DNA of 64,000 nucleotides from contig JAAWBS010000026.1 of the NCBI GenBank assembly GCA_022792815.1, forward strand, positions 1 through 64,000, written 5' to 3'. This stretch comes from Hungatella sp. (GTDB taxonomy: Bacteria; Bacillota; Clostridia; Lachnospirales; Lachnospiraceae). Both the position numbers and the translations under genes were made by a program. The notes under the pieces were generated by a model, which was not told the DNA's origin, did no database searches, and was given only the letters and a program-made list of their open reading frames with translations. Below, in pieces: positions 46,279 to 55,216 of this stretch; within the stretch, counting starts at the first letter, position 1; each line of letters starts with the position of its first letter.

Positions 46279-46367
46279 GCCCCAGGCTGGCCGCACTTCT
46301 TTTTTCATCTGGGATAGAGAACTGTGCCCTGCAGACCAGTCTATGATCGGAAAGACAAAAATTCTGC

Positions 46368-46396
46368 TTGCTATCTGGTTTTCATTACTATATAAT
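46368..46396 (+). promoter_or_regulatory. Promoter of the DUF1836 gene
   Basis: TTGCTA (46368-46373), 17-bp spacer, TATAAT (46391-46396), 18 bases before the start codon. Confidence 0.7.
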
Positions 46397-46413
46397 AACC
46401 GTGAGGTGACGAG

Positions 46414-47130
46414 ATGAAATCAAATGATGAACTGCTTCGGGAACTTCTCTCCCGTCTGGATGCTTTAGACTATGTCAAGCCGGAACAGATTCCCGATATC
46501 CCCCTTTATATGGACCAGCTGACTACCTTCATGGACGAACAGCTGGAAAAATCCAAACGCTATCCGGAAGACAAGGTGCTCACCAAGACCATGATCAACA
46601 ACTATGCCAAGAATAACCTGCTTCCTCCTCCGGTAAAAAAGAAGTACACCAAAGAGCACACGCTGCTGTTGATTTTTATCTATTATTTTAAGAACATGCT
46701 GTCTTTCCATGACATTGAAATCCTGTTTGGCCCGATCACCGAGGCACATTTCCACACTTCGGAGACCAAAAAAAGGGCGGGGGATGGGCAAGTCGGGCCC
46801 AGTCAGTCAGAAGACAAAGCCGGCTGGTCCTTAGAAGATATCTACCGGCAGATCTTCTCCCTGGAAAAAGAACAGATGAAACGGCTGAAGGTAGATATAA
46901 TCAAAAAATTCCGCTCTTCCATGAATACATTTCCTGTCGAATCCCTGTCGTCTTGTGGGAGTCCTGACGGGGAAGAGTCCTCCTCTCTCCAAAAAGACCA
47001 GGAATATCTGCAGCTTTTTTCCTTCATCTGTGCCCTGGGATTCGATGTGTACCTGAAAAAACAGATCATGGAGCTTCTCATCGACCAGATCGGGGAGGAA
47101 CTGCCGCCAAACACCAAAAAAAAGAAATAG
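46414..47130 (+). CDS. DUF1836 family protein
   Basis: A 238-residue protein of the DUF1836 family, common in Clostridia and of unknown role. LTKTMINNYAKNNLLPPPVKKKYTKEHTLLL in part matches a MerR-like winged helix, so DNA binding is plausible. A variable Ser/Gly-rich linker around residues 115-135 and a helical C-terminus follow. GAGGTGACGAG precedes the ATG. Confidence 0.85.
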   Translation: MKSNDELLRELLSRLDALDYVKPEQIPDIPLYMDQLTTFMDEQLEKSKRYPEDKVLTKTMINNYAKNNLLPPPVKKKYTKEHTLLLIFIYYFKNMLSFHDIEILFGPITEAHFHTSETKKRAGDGQVGPSQSEDKAGWSLEDIYRQIFSLEKEQMKRLKVDIIKKFRSSMNTFPVESLSSCGSPDGEESSSLQKDQEYLQLFSFICALGFDVYLKKQIMELLIDQIGEELPPNTKKKK

Positions 47131-47158
47131 TCCGCCCGGGGCTATTTCTTTTTTCTTT
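47121..47158. terminator. Bidirectional terminator
   Basis: AAAGAAATAG and CTATTTCTTT form a perfect 10-bp stem. T-rich tails exist on both strands, serving the DUF1836 gene (plus) and the YerC gene (minus), whose stop codons lie in or beside it. Confidence 0.88.
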
Positions 47159-47462
47159 ATGCCTGGTTCTCCTCTTCCCTGACAAGCCGGGCAAAGACCA
47201 TGTCATACCCGTCATTGCCATAGTTTAGGGAGCGGTTGACCCGGCTGATGGTCGCCGTAGAAGCTCCCGTCCGCTCTGCGATCTCCAGGTAAGTCTTCTT
47301 CTCCCGAAGCATCCTGGCCACCTCATAGCGCTGAGACAGCGACAGCAATTCATTGACCGTACAGACATCCTCAAAAAATGCGTAGCACTCGTCCGGGCTC
47401 TTTAGGGTTAAGATGGCCTCAAATAAATGATCCACCGCTTCTGTCTTGATTTTCTTATTCAT
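47157..47462 (-). CDS. YerC/YecD family TrpR-related protein
   Basis: A 101-residue TrpR-superfamily helix-turn-helix protein. LLSLSQRYEVARMLREKKTYLEIAERTGASTATISRVNRSL in part is the diagnostic DNA-binding region. Targets of this family are not well defined. The frame opens twelve codons earlier, but an AAGGGGAG site favours the ATG at 47462. It follows the HAD gene on the same strand after 68 bases. Confidence 0.9.
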   Translation of the reverse strand: MNKKIKTEAVDHLFEAILTLKSPDECYAFFEDVCTVNELLSLSQRYEVARMLREKKTYLEIAERTGASTATISRVNRSLNYGNDGYDMVFARLVREEENQA

Positions 47463-47530
47463 TTCCTGCTCCCCTTCTTCAGATCTTCTACGGAACATTT
47501 TAGCACAGTAAAACTGTAAAGTCCATAGCT

Positions 47531-48355
47531 TTACTCAGAAGAAAGCATAAATTTTTCCACCACCTGGGCCACCCCGTCATCATTGTTGGACCCTGTGATA
47601 TAATCGGCAGCCTGACGCACCGGAAGCACTCCATTCTCCATAGCTACCCCCAGACCTGCAAACCGAATCATAGTCAGATCGTTGTACCCGTCCCCGCAAG
47701 CGATCATCTCCTCCCGTTTCAATCCTGTCACTTCCAGAAATCGCTCCAGGGATTTGGCTTTGTCGATTCCCTTGGGAAGAACCTCCAGATAGTACGGGTC
47801 GGACCGGTACACGCTGAAATTCTTTCCCATGGCCGCCTTCACCTTGGGTTCCACCATCGCCAGATAGTCCCCGTCGTCGGTGAGGATGAATTTGGGCACC
47901 GAAAAGGTCAGGTAACGCTTCATCTCCTCCGCATCGCTGATCTCTTTCACTTCCATGCCGCAGACCCTCGACTCCAGGGCGATGTACTGATAGTCGGCGC
48001 TGCTTGCCACAATCCAGTCTCCCTCATAGGTGATGATGTCCACCCGATGCTCCCTGGCCAGATCGATAACCTTGCCGTTGATCCCGACGGGAAGCTGGCT
48101 GGAAAACACTGTCTCCCCTGTCCGGCAATTGACGATCATCCCACCGTTAAAGGACAGAATATACCCTCCATACTCCTCCAGCTTCAGTTCCCTGGCCAGC
48201 GGCATCACCCCATGGGTAGGCCGCCCGGAAGCCAGCACCACGATCTTTCCCCTATCCTGTGCCCTCATGAGGGCTTCCCAGGTCCGGGGGGTGATCACCT
48301 TGTCCCGGTTCGTCAGGGTTCCGTCCAGATCCAACACGATAACCTTATAATCCAT
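47531..48355 (-). CDS. Cof-type HAD superfamily phosphatase
   Basis: A 274-residue HAD-IIB hydrolase. Motif I is VLDLDGTLTNRD with Asp9 as nucleophile, motif II is ASGRPTHG, and the late IACGDGYNDLTMI is motif IV. A large C2-type cap lies between. Such enzymes dephosphorylate sugar phosphates, FMN or PLP; the substrate is unknown. The ATG at 48355 follows GAGGAG. Confidence 0.92.
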   Translation of the reverse strand: MDYKVIVLDLDGTLTNRDKVITPRTWEALMRAQDRGKIVVLASGRPTHGVMPLARELKLEEYGGYILSFNGGMIVNCRTGETVFSSQLPVGINGKVIDLAREHRVDIITYEGDWIVASSADYQYIALESRVCGMEVKEISDAEEMKRYLTFSVPKFILTDDGDYLAMVEPKVKAAMGKNFSVYRSDPYYLEVLPKGIDKAKSLERFLEVTGLKREEMIACGDGYNDLTMIRFAGLGVAMENGVLPVRQAADYITGSNNDDGVAQVVEKFMLSSE

Positions 48356-48496
48356 CTCCTCTATCCCTCCCATAAAAGTCTCTTTTTTTCGTTTTCTTAT
48401 TCTCCAAATGATGGGGTCAAAAAATATTTGGCCTCCTCTAGTTTACCACAAGGTTCCGAATTCCGAAAGGATCCCTGACAGAAAAATAAAAAGTCG

Positions 48497-48525
48497 AAAA
48501 AAGAACCCGGCCTAAGCCAGGTTCT
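48497..48525 (-). terminator. Terminator of the opp operon
   Basis: AGAACCTGGC-TTAG-GCCGGGTTCT (10 bp, one T-G pair) followed by six T residues on the minus strand, just after oppA. Confidence 0.9.
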
Positions 48526-48541
48526 CTCCCGAAACCGTCAG

Positions 48542-50293
48542 TTACTTATGGGTGTAGCCGAAGAAGAAATATCCAAGAGGTGTGTAGTACATTCCCTGGA
48601 TGCTGTCATCCATCATATATTTCTGAGTATAGAAGTAGATGGGCGCGTGTACATTGTCCTGTCCCATCAGGACATCCTCTGCCTTGTGGAACGCCTCCAT
48701 CCGCTCCTCGGGAACAGAGGTGGCCTTCGCGGCATCGATCAGGGCATCGAACTCAGGATTAGAGTACTGAGCATCGTTGTTGCCGCCGTCAGTGTACCAC
48801 ATATCCAGGAAAGAGCAGGGATCATTGTAGTCAGCGATCCAGCCGTTCCGTGCGATCTGATAGTCGCCGTCCTTACGTGTCTGCAGGAATACGTTCCAGT
48901 CCTGGTTGTTCAGGGTTACGTTTACACCCAGAACCGTCTGCCACATGTTCTGAAGAGCTTCTCCGATGGCCTTGTGGTTATCATTGGTGTTATACAGATA
49001 CTCAACCGTTGGGAAGCCCTCGCCGTTCGGATAGCCGGCCTCCTCCAGAAGCTTTCTGGCCTCCTCGCAGTTTGCCTCATAATCGGCAGCAGCCACGCTG
49101 TAGTAGTCTCCGCCCAGGGTACGGAAGTCGTCTCCGCCAGGGCCTGCCGCGTCATAGACACCTGCCGGAACGAATCCGGAAGCCGGCACCTGCCCGGTCT
49201 GAGTCACGTTCTCAACGATGTAGTTGCGGTCAATCGCCAAGGAGAATGCCTTACGAACCCGAGGATCAGAGAACACTTCATCCTCAGTGTTAAAGCATAC
49301 ATAGTAGGTTCCGATGTAATCCACGATCTTTAACTCGCCGGAAACCAGATAATTGGCAACCTCATCCACCGGAAGCTCCTCGATAAACTGCAGCTCCCCG
49401 CTGTTGTAAGCGGCCAGAATGGCATTGGCATCGTCTAACAGCGTAAAGCGGATGGTGGCCGGTCCCAGATTCTCATAGTCATAATACTGGTCATTCTTCT
49501 CCGTGAGAATGTAGGCATTGTGAGACCACTCCTTCATCTTGTAGGGACCATTGCCGATATAGGTAGCCGGGTCATAAGTCCATTCGCCGTTTCCTTCCAC
49601 GATGTCCTGGCGAACCGGGAAGGTAGCCGGAAATGCCGCGATCTCTTCAAAATAAGGGCAATCATAAGTCAGTATAACCTCAAAGGTCTTGTCGTCCACA
49701 GCCTTGACTCCCAGAGTCTCCGGTGCAGCACTTCCGTCTGCCACTTCCGCATACCCTTTCACCATATCGATCATATAGCAATAGTCAGCGGCAGTCTCCG
49801 GATTGGCCAGACGTCTCCAGCTGTACTCAAAATCACCGGCAGTTACATCTTTGCCGTCAGACCACTTGATTCCGTCACGCATCTGAAAGGTATATGTCAC
49901 TGTGCCGTCATCATTGACTACTTTCTCCCAGGACTCTGCCTGACCGGGAGCCAGCTGCGCATTTCCCTCGCCGTCATCCACCCACTTGATCAGACCCTCA
50001 AACACATGGTTGATGGTAATGGCGCCGTCAACCGCACTGTTCAACGCCGGGTCAATACTCTGAGGCTCAGAAGCCAGGCACACAGCCATATGAAAATCCC
50101 CTGACTCCGCCTCTGCCGCCGTAGTCTCCTCCGCAGCGGAACTGGCCTCTGACTCCGCCTTCGTCTCACCTGCCGCAGTCTCGGACGGTGCAGCCGTTGT
50201 GGTAGGCTCTGTCGCACTTCCTCCGCACGCTGCCAGAGACACCGTCATAACAGAAGCCAGAACCGCCGACAAAACTTTCTTTGTCTTTCTCAT
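48542..50293 (-). CDS. oppA: Oligopeptide ABC transporter substrate-binding lipoprotein
   Basis: A 583-residue SBP_bac_5 family lipoprotein. The signal peptide ends in SLAAC with the lipidated Cys at residue 23, followed by a roughly 40-residue Ser/Thr/Glu/Ala linker. The mature domain has EPQSIDPALN and TYTFQMRDGIKWSDGKDVTAGDF, typical of OppA. Last gene of oppBCDFA, separated from oppF by about 270 bases of hairpin-rich sequence, which may raise its expression relative to the rest. Confidence 0.95.
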   Translation of the reverse strand: MRKTKKVLSAVLASVMTVSLAACGGSATEPTTTAAPSETAAGETKAESEASSAAEETTAAEAESGDFHMAVCLASEPQSIDPALNSAVDGAITINHVFEGLIKWVDDGEGNAQLAPGQAESWEKVVNDDGTVTYTFQMRDGIKWSDGKDVTAGDFEYSWRRLANPETAADYCYMIDMVKGYAEVADGSAAPETLGVKAVDDKTFEVILTYDCPYFEEIAAFPATFPVRQDIVEGNGEWTYDPATYIGNGPYKMKEWSHNAYILTEKNDQYYDYENLGPATIRFTLLDDANAILAAYNSGELQFIEELPVDEVANYLVSGELKIVDYIGTYYVCFNTEDEVFSDPRVRKAFSLAIDRNYIVENVTQTGQVPASGFVPAGVYDAAGPGGDDFRTLGGDYYSVAAADYEANCEEARKLLEEAGYPNGEGFPTVEYLYNTNDNHKAIGEALQNMWQTVLGVNVTLNNQDWNVFLQTRKDGDYQIARNGWIADYNDPCSFLDMWYTDGGNNDAQYSNPEFDALIDAAKATSVPEERMEAFHKAEDVLMGQDNVHAPIYFYTQKYMMDDSIQGMYYTPLGYFFFGYTHK

Positions 50294-50319
50294 AATACAT
50301 TACCTCCTTCTTTCTTCCC

Positions 50320-50555
50320 GTCAGTTCAAAACACTGACATCCCGTGCGCCTTACGCACTGTCACATTCCACTGCCGTCCCTAACCCTAAGTTCGGCAGCC
50401 CTGTGCAACCGCACAGCCTGTATCAAAACGCCTGCCATGCAGGCGGAGATACCCATCTCGTGTCCTCTAATCGTATAGTCTTCTCCAGGCAGCCTCTCTG
50501 TCAGATAATTTCTTATAGGGATTCTGGACTTGGCCCGCTAAATGCCGGCCCAGTC
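50320..50555 (-). repeat. Chain of seven hairpins between oppF and oppA
   Basis: Seven short inverted repeats follow one another: 50320-50338 (GTCAGT/ACTGAC), 50344-50358 (GTGCG/CGCAC), 50371-50398 (CTGCCG/CGGCAG), 50401-50416 (CTGTGC/GCACAG), 50429-50445 (CGCCTGC/GCAGGCG), 50446-50459 (GAGAT/ATCTC) and 50527-50555 (GACT-GGCC/GGCC-AGTC). No known RNA family was recognised. An intercistronic mRNA stabiliser or processing zone is the simplest reading. Confidence 0.7.
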
Positions 50556-50566
50556 ATCCCTCTTCT

Positions 50567-51580
50567 CTACTCATCCAGCAGATGACAAGCCGCCCAATGG
50601 CCCGCCTCATACTCTTTAAACTCAGGCGGCGCCTGCCTGCACTTCTCCTTGGCATAAGGGCACCTGGTATGGAACCGACACCCCTTTGGCGGATTCATGG
50701 GACTGGGAATATCCCCTTCCAGCACGATCCTCTGTCTGGTCCTGCTAAGCTTTGGATCCGGAACCGGAACCGCCGAGAGCAAGGTCTGGGTGTAGGGGTG
50801 GATGGGATGACGGTTCAGCTCATAGCTCTCTCCCAGCTCCACCATGGAGCCTAAATACATCACCCCGATGCGGCTGGAAATATGCCGCACCACCGACAAA
50901 TCGTGGGCGATAAACAGGTAGGTCAGCCCCATCTCTGTCTGCATGTCCTCCAGCATATTGACCACCTGGGACTGGATGGACACATCCAGAGCCGAGATGG
51001 GCTCGTCGCACACGATAAACTCCGGCTTCACCGCCAGGGCTCTGGCGATGCCAACTCTCTGCTGCTGGCCTCCCGAAAACTCGTGAGGATACCGGTTTGC
51101 GTGTTCCGTGTTCAGCCCGACCTTGTCTAACAGCTCTTTAATCATATCCGTCCGGTCCGCCTTGTTTGCCGCCAGCTTGTGGATGTCAATGGCCTCCCCG
51201 ATGATCTCTCCCACGGTCATACGCGGATCCAGGGAAGCCGACGGATCCTGAAAGATAATCTGCATCTTTCTCCGGTAGGGCAGCATATTCTCGGACACCG
51301 CCTTGCCTAAAGGCCTGCCGTCGGGCCCCAGGGGATTGTCATAGAGCACATTTCCGCCATAGACGATCCTGCCTCCCGTGGGCTCATAGAGCCTCAGCAC
51401 CGTCCGGCCAAGGGTGGTCTTTCCGCACCCGGACTCTCCCACCAGCCCCAGAGTCTCCCCTCTTTTAATAGACACGGACACATCCTGAACCGCCTGGACT
51501 CCCGGTCCTTTTACCCCCTTCACAGGGAAATACTTTCTGAGGTTCGTCACTTCGAGGAGATTTTTCTCACTGCTTTCCAT
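50567..51580 (-). CDS. oppF: Oligopeptide ABC transporter ATPase OppF
   Basis: A 337-residue ATPase. Walker A is GESGCGKTTL, signature FSGGQQQRVGIARAL, Walker B FIVCDEPISALD, with the oligopeptide C-terminal Cys-rich motif (CRFHTRCPYAKEKC). Of two Met codons the second (51580) has proper spacing from AAGGAGG. Its start overlaps the oppD end. Confidence 0.95.
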   Translation of the reverse strand: MESSEKNLLEVTNLRKYFPVKGVKGPGVQAVQDVSVSIKRGETLGLVGESGCGKTTLGRTVLRLYEPTGGRIVYGGNVLYDNPLGPDGRPLGKAVSENMLPYRRKMQIIFQDPSASLDPRMTVGEIIGEAIDIHKLAANKADRTDMIKELLDKVGLNTEHANRYPHEFSGGQQQRVGIARALAVKPEFIVCDEPISALDVSIQSQVVNMLEDMQTEMGLTYLFIAHDLSVVRHISSRIGVMYLGSMVELGESYELNRHPIHPYTQTLLSAVPVPDPKLSRTRQRIVLEGDIPSPMNPPKGCRFHTRCPYAKEKCRQAPPEFKEYEAGHWAACHLLDE

Positions 51581-52610
51581 CTGCATTCCCCTCCTTGTCC
51601 TGATTCTTTTCGTTCAGCCGTTCCTGCACTCTCAGCCAGCAGGCAGAGCGGTGGTTCTCACCTACCTCCACATAGGGAGGCATCTTCTTCAGACAGATCT
51701 TCATACAGGATTCACAGCGGGGGGCAAAGGGGCACCCTTCCGGAGGATTCACCATATCCACCGGAGTTCCCTCGATGGGAATCAGCCTCTCATAGCTCTC
51801 CGCATCCACCCTTGGCATAGAACGGAGCAGACCCAGGGTATAGGGATGGGCCGCATTGTAGAAAATCTCATCCACCGGTCCCTGCTCCACGATCTTGCCC
51901 GCATACATGACCGATACCTTGTCACAGATATCCGCCACCACACCCAGATTGTGGGTGATAAAGATGATTCCCATCTTGGTCTTCTTCTGAAGGCTCTTCA
52001 TCAATTCCAGAATCTGAGCCTGAATGGTCACATCCAGAGCCGTGGTAGGCTCGTCGGCGATGAGAAGCCGAGGATGACAGATGAGTCCCATGGCGATCAT
52101 CACCCTCTGCCTCATACCTCCGGAAAACTCGTGGGGGTACTGCTTCATCCGCTTCTCCACGTTGTTGATACCTACCATCTCCATCATCTCCATGGCCCGC
52201 TTCTCGGCATCCGGCCCGGAGATAGTCTTGTCATGAGCTCTCAGAGCCTCGGTCAGCTGGTTGCCGATGGTGTAGACCGGGTTTAAACAGGTCATAGGAT
52301 TCTGGAAGATCATGGCCACTTTGCTGCCGCGGAAGGCGGTCATCTCCTCCTTGGAAAATTTCAGCACATCCTGACCCTCAAAGATGATGGAACCGCCGAT
52401 GACCTTTCCGGGGGACTGTAAAAGTCCCATGATGGAATAGGCCTCCTGGCTCTTGCCCGATCCGGACTCTCCCACCACGCCCATGACCTCCCCGTAGTTC
52501 AGATCATAGGAGATGCCTCCGACCGCCTTCACCTCCCCGGCCGGGGTAAAGAAAGAGACCCGCAGATCCTTCACTTCCAACAGCTTCTGATTTTCTTTTC
52601 CTTCTGCCAT
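51567..52610 (-). CDS. oppD: Oligopeptide ABC transporter ATPase OppD
   Basis: A 347-residue ATPase partner of OppF. Walker A is GESGSGKSQ, with Gln replacing the usual Thr/Ser after GKS; signature FSGGMRQRVMIA; Walker B LLIADEPTTALD. The C-terminal oligopeptide motif CPFAPRCESCMKIC is present. It lies between oppC and oppF with a short gap and an overlap. Confidence 0.94.
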   Translation of the reverse strand: MAEGKENQKLLEVKDLRVSFFTPAGEVKAVGGISYDLNYGEVMGVVGESGSGKSQEAYSIMGLLQSPGKVIGGSIIFEGQDVLKFSKEEMTAFRGSKVAMIFQNPMTCLNPVYTIGNQLTEALRAHDKTISGPDAEKRAMEMMEMVGINNVEKRMKQYPHEFSGGMRQRVMIAMGLICHPRLLIADEPTTALDVTIQAQILELMKSLQKKTKMGIIFITHNLGVVADICDKVSVMYAGKIVEQGPVDEIFYNAAHPYTLGLLRSMPRVDAESYERLIPIEGTPVDMVNPPEGCPFAPRCESCMKICLKKMPPYVEVGENHRSACWLRVQERLNEKNQDKEGNADGKQ

Positions 52611-52627
52611 ATCTGGTCCCCTCCTCT

Positions 52628-53980
52628 CTATTTCTTAAGCTTGGGATCCAGCGCATCCCGAAGTCCGTCGCCAAACAGGTTAAATGCCAGGATCATCACA
52701 CTCAGCACCACGGCCGGGATGATCAGACGATAGGTGTAGGTATACATGCCGCTTAAGGCATCCGTGGCCATAGAGCCAAGGCTTGGAAGCGGCGCCGACA
52801 CGCCTACGCCCAAATAGGACAAGAAGGATTCCAGGAAGATCGCCGACGGAATCTGCAGACAGGTGGTCACCACGATCTGCCCGATACAGTTGGGAATCAG
52901 ATGCCTTCGGATGATCCGACCGCCGGAGGCCCCCAGGGCCCTGGCCGCCGTCACATACTCCTGCTGCTTTAACTGGAGCACCTGCCCTCGGATAATACGG
53001 CTCATGGTCACCCAGTAGAGCACACCGAAGGCGATAAACATGGAGATCAGGTTAGGCCCCAGCACGGACACAAAGGATTTTAAAGGGCCGCTGCCTGTAT
53101 TCACATACTCGGTGAGAATCGGCTTGAGGGCCGTGGCGATGAGAAGCACCACCAGCATCTCCGGAACCGAATAGATCACCTCCACGATCCGCTGCATCAC
53201 CGCATCCACCCTTCCTCCGCAGTAGCCTGAGACAGCCCCGTAGGTGGCTCCGATAAACAGCACCAAGATGGCGGCGCAAATTCCCACGCTCATGGAGACT
53301 CTGGCCGCATACATGACCCGCACTAGAATATCGCGGCCATACATATCCGTGCCGAAGATATGGGGAAATACCTTCTCCCCCGACGCCTTTCTCTCCAATT
53401 CCCCCACAGAGTAGCCGAACAGTTTCTTTTTGATCCCCAATTCCTCCTTCAGGGCATCGATGTCCACTTCCTCACTCTTGTTCTGCGTGTTCTGGGCTGC
53501 CACCTTGGCCTGGGCCCTGATCTTGGCGATGTCCACCGGAGTCAGCTTTTTGCCCTGAGCCTCGGCCTCAGTCTCGGCCTGGGCGATCATGTCGTCCACC
53601 GACAGAGTCTCGGTCTGGGTCCTGGCAGCCACCTCCGCATCCAGCCTCTTCTGATCCTCCAAGGCATAGTGGAAGGGATGAAGGTTCTCTGCCCCCTTGT
53701 TAAACTGCTCATATCCGTAGGGAACCACGCAGGGTCCCGCAAAGGCAAACAGGATCAAAAAGATGATGACTCCCAAAGCCACCATGGCCACCGTATTCTT
53801 CTTCAGCCTCCGCCACGCATCCTTCCAGTAGGAGACGCTCTGCCGCTCCTGGATAAAGTCCTCCTTCTCCGACTGGGAGGCACTCTCAAAGTCATCGGCA
53901 CTGAAATGATCCCAACCCAGCAAATCCTCGATATCCGGCTGCAGTGTCACCGGACACCGCTTCATCTTCTCTCCCGCCAT
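52628..53980 (-). CDS. oppC: Oligopeptide ABC transporter permease OppC with large insert
   Basis: A 450-residue permease, against about 300 for most OppC. After an N-terminal OppC_N helix (about residues 50-75) there is an extra roughly 120-residue, mostly helical Ala/Glu/Gln-rich segment (ending near VGELERKASG) before the normal HIFGTDMYGRDIL and the permease core with the EAA loop ARALGASGGRIIRRHLIPN. The insert would lie outside the membrane, where the binding protein docks. Confidence 0.92.
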   Translation of the reverse strand: MAGEKMKRCPVTLQPDIEDLLGWDHFSADDFESASQSEKEDFIQERQSVSYWKDAWRRLKKNTVAMVALGVIIFLILFAFAGPCVVPYGYEQFNKGAENLHPFHYALEDQKRLDAEVAARTQTETLSVDDMIAQAETEAEAQGKKLTPVDIAKIRAQAKVAAQNTQNKSEEVDIDALKEELGIKKKLFGYSVGELERKASGEKVFPHIFGTDMYGRDILVRVMYAARVSMSVGICAAILVLFIGATYGAVSGYCGGRVDAVMQRIVEVIYSVPEMLVVLLIATALKPILTEYVNTGSGPLKSFVSVLGPNLISMFIAFGVLYWVTMSRIIRGQVLQLKQQEYVTAARALGASGGRIIRRHLIPNCIGQIVVTTCLQIPSAIFLESFLSYLGVGVSAPLPSLGSMATDALSGMYTYTYRLIIPAVVLSVMILAFNLFGDGLRDALDPKLKK

Positions 53981-53982
53981 GG

Positions 53983-54933
53983 TTACTCCCCTCCCTTCGT
54001 CAGATTGATTCTCGGGTCAGCCACCTTGTAGAGAATGTCAACAATCATGTTCATAATGATAATGAAACTGGCCAGAAATACGGTGGTTCCCATAATCACC
54101 GGGTAATCCCTGTTCTGGATCGACTGGACAAAATAGCGCCCCAGCCCCGGGATAGAAAACACGCTCTCCACCACAAAGCCGCCGCACAGAGTAAATGCCA
54201 CCTGAGGTCCCAGATAGGTGATGACCGGAATCAGGGCATTTCTCAGGGCATGCTTGAAGATGATCTTGCTGTTCTTTAAGCCTTTGGCCCTGGCTGTCTT
54301 GATAAACTCCTGATTCAGCGAGTCGAGCATAGCCGACCGGGTCTGTCTGGCCGTATAGCACATGGGATAAAATCCCAGGGCAAAACAGGGAAGCACGTAA
54401 GTCCTCCACCCCACGGATGCATCAAAAATCGTTGGGAAAATCTTTAAGGACGCGATCCCTCCGGCAAAGGTCACCAGAAGGATGGAGGCCACCACAAAGC
54501 TGGGCATAGAGATCCCCAGAGTACACACCACCCTCAAAAAACTGTCCGTCATCTTGCCTCTCTTAAAGGCCGCAAGACATCCAAGGGGTACTCCCACCAG
54601 CACCGCCCAGCAGAGGGCGATAGCGCCAACTTTTGCGGAAACAGGAAACATCTCTTTGATGATGCTTAAAACCGCACGGTTCTTCTGCATCTTGAGAGAA
54701 ACACCGAAATCGCCTTTCAGCAGATTCTGAAGATACTTGAGAAGCTGAACAGGAAGCGGTTTATCCAGGCCATACTTGGCGTTGAGAGCCGCCAGCGTGG
54801 CCTCTGAGGGAGTCTTCTCACTGAGCCACGGACTTCCCGGCACCGCATTCATCAAAAGGAATGTGAGGCAGGTCACCAGAAAGATGGTCACCAGCGCCAT
54901 TCCAAGCCTCTTTGCCACATACTTACCCATCAT
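53983..54933 (-). CDS. oppB: Oligopeptide ABC transporter permease OppB
   Basis: A 316-residue permease with six helices. The start MMGKYVAKRLGMALVTIFLV and the block NAVPGSPW, then the EAA loop ARAKGLKNSKIIFKHALRN, are typical. The ATG pair at 54933 follows AAGG by seven bases. First gene of the opp operon, two bases ahead of oppC. Confidence 0.94.
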   Translation of the reverse strand: MMGKYVAKRLGMALVTIFLVTCLTFLLMNAVPGSPWLSEKTPSEATLAALNAKYGLDKPLPVQLLKYLQNLLKGDFGVSLKMQKNRAVLSIIKEMFPVSAKVGAIALCWAVLVGVPLGCLAAFKRGKMTDSFLRVVCTLGISMPSFVVASILLVTFAGGIASLKIFPTIFDASVGWRTYVLPCFALGFYPMCYTARQTRSAMLDSLNQEFIKTARAKGLKNSKIIFKHALRNALIPVITYLGPQVAFTLCGGFVVESVFSIPGLGRYFVQSIQNRDYPVIMGTTVFLASFIIIMNMIVDILYKVADPRINLTKGGE

Positions 54934-55007
54934 TATCACACCTTACTTTAGTTATGTTACATGTCTATATAGGATATCACCTATGGATATAATACATGCT
55001 AGCCTAT

Positions 55008-55036
55008 AGTTTAGACATCTTTCCGTCATAAGTCAA
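55008..55036 (-). promoter_or_regulatory. Promoter of the opp operon
   Basis: TTGACT (55031-55036), 17-bp spacer, TAAACT (55008-55013) on the minus strand. The remaining divergent intergenic sequence up to 55217 holds only imperfect dyads (for example GGAAGA/TCTTCC near 55086-55120) and a lone TATAAT before the lipoprotein gene. Confidence 0.6.
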
Positions 55037-55216
55037 GTGTTTTTGACCATTTTCGTCATTCTGACACATACACATGTCCTCATTGGAAGAACATACCATC
55101 ATATGTCCCATGGTCTTCCGGATAATCCGAACACACTTTCTGTGCCAGGGAAACCAGAACACCATTTGACCCCAGTCTCATATAATAGCCATATAAAAAA
55201 GATACAGGAGTTGTCT

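Noticed and set aside
46189-46413. TPP riboswitch before the NMT1-type importer genes
   Set aside because: Neither the CTGAGA nor the ACCTGATCTGG-type core occurs in this gap.
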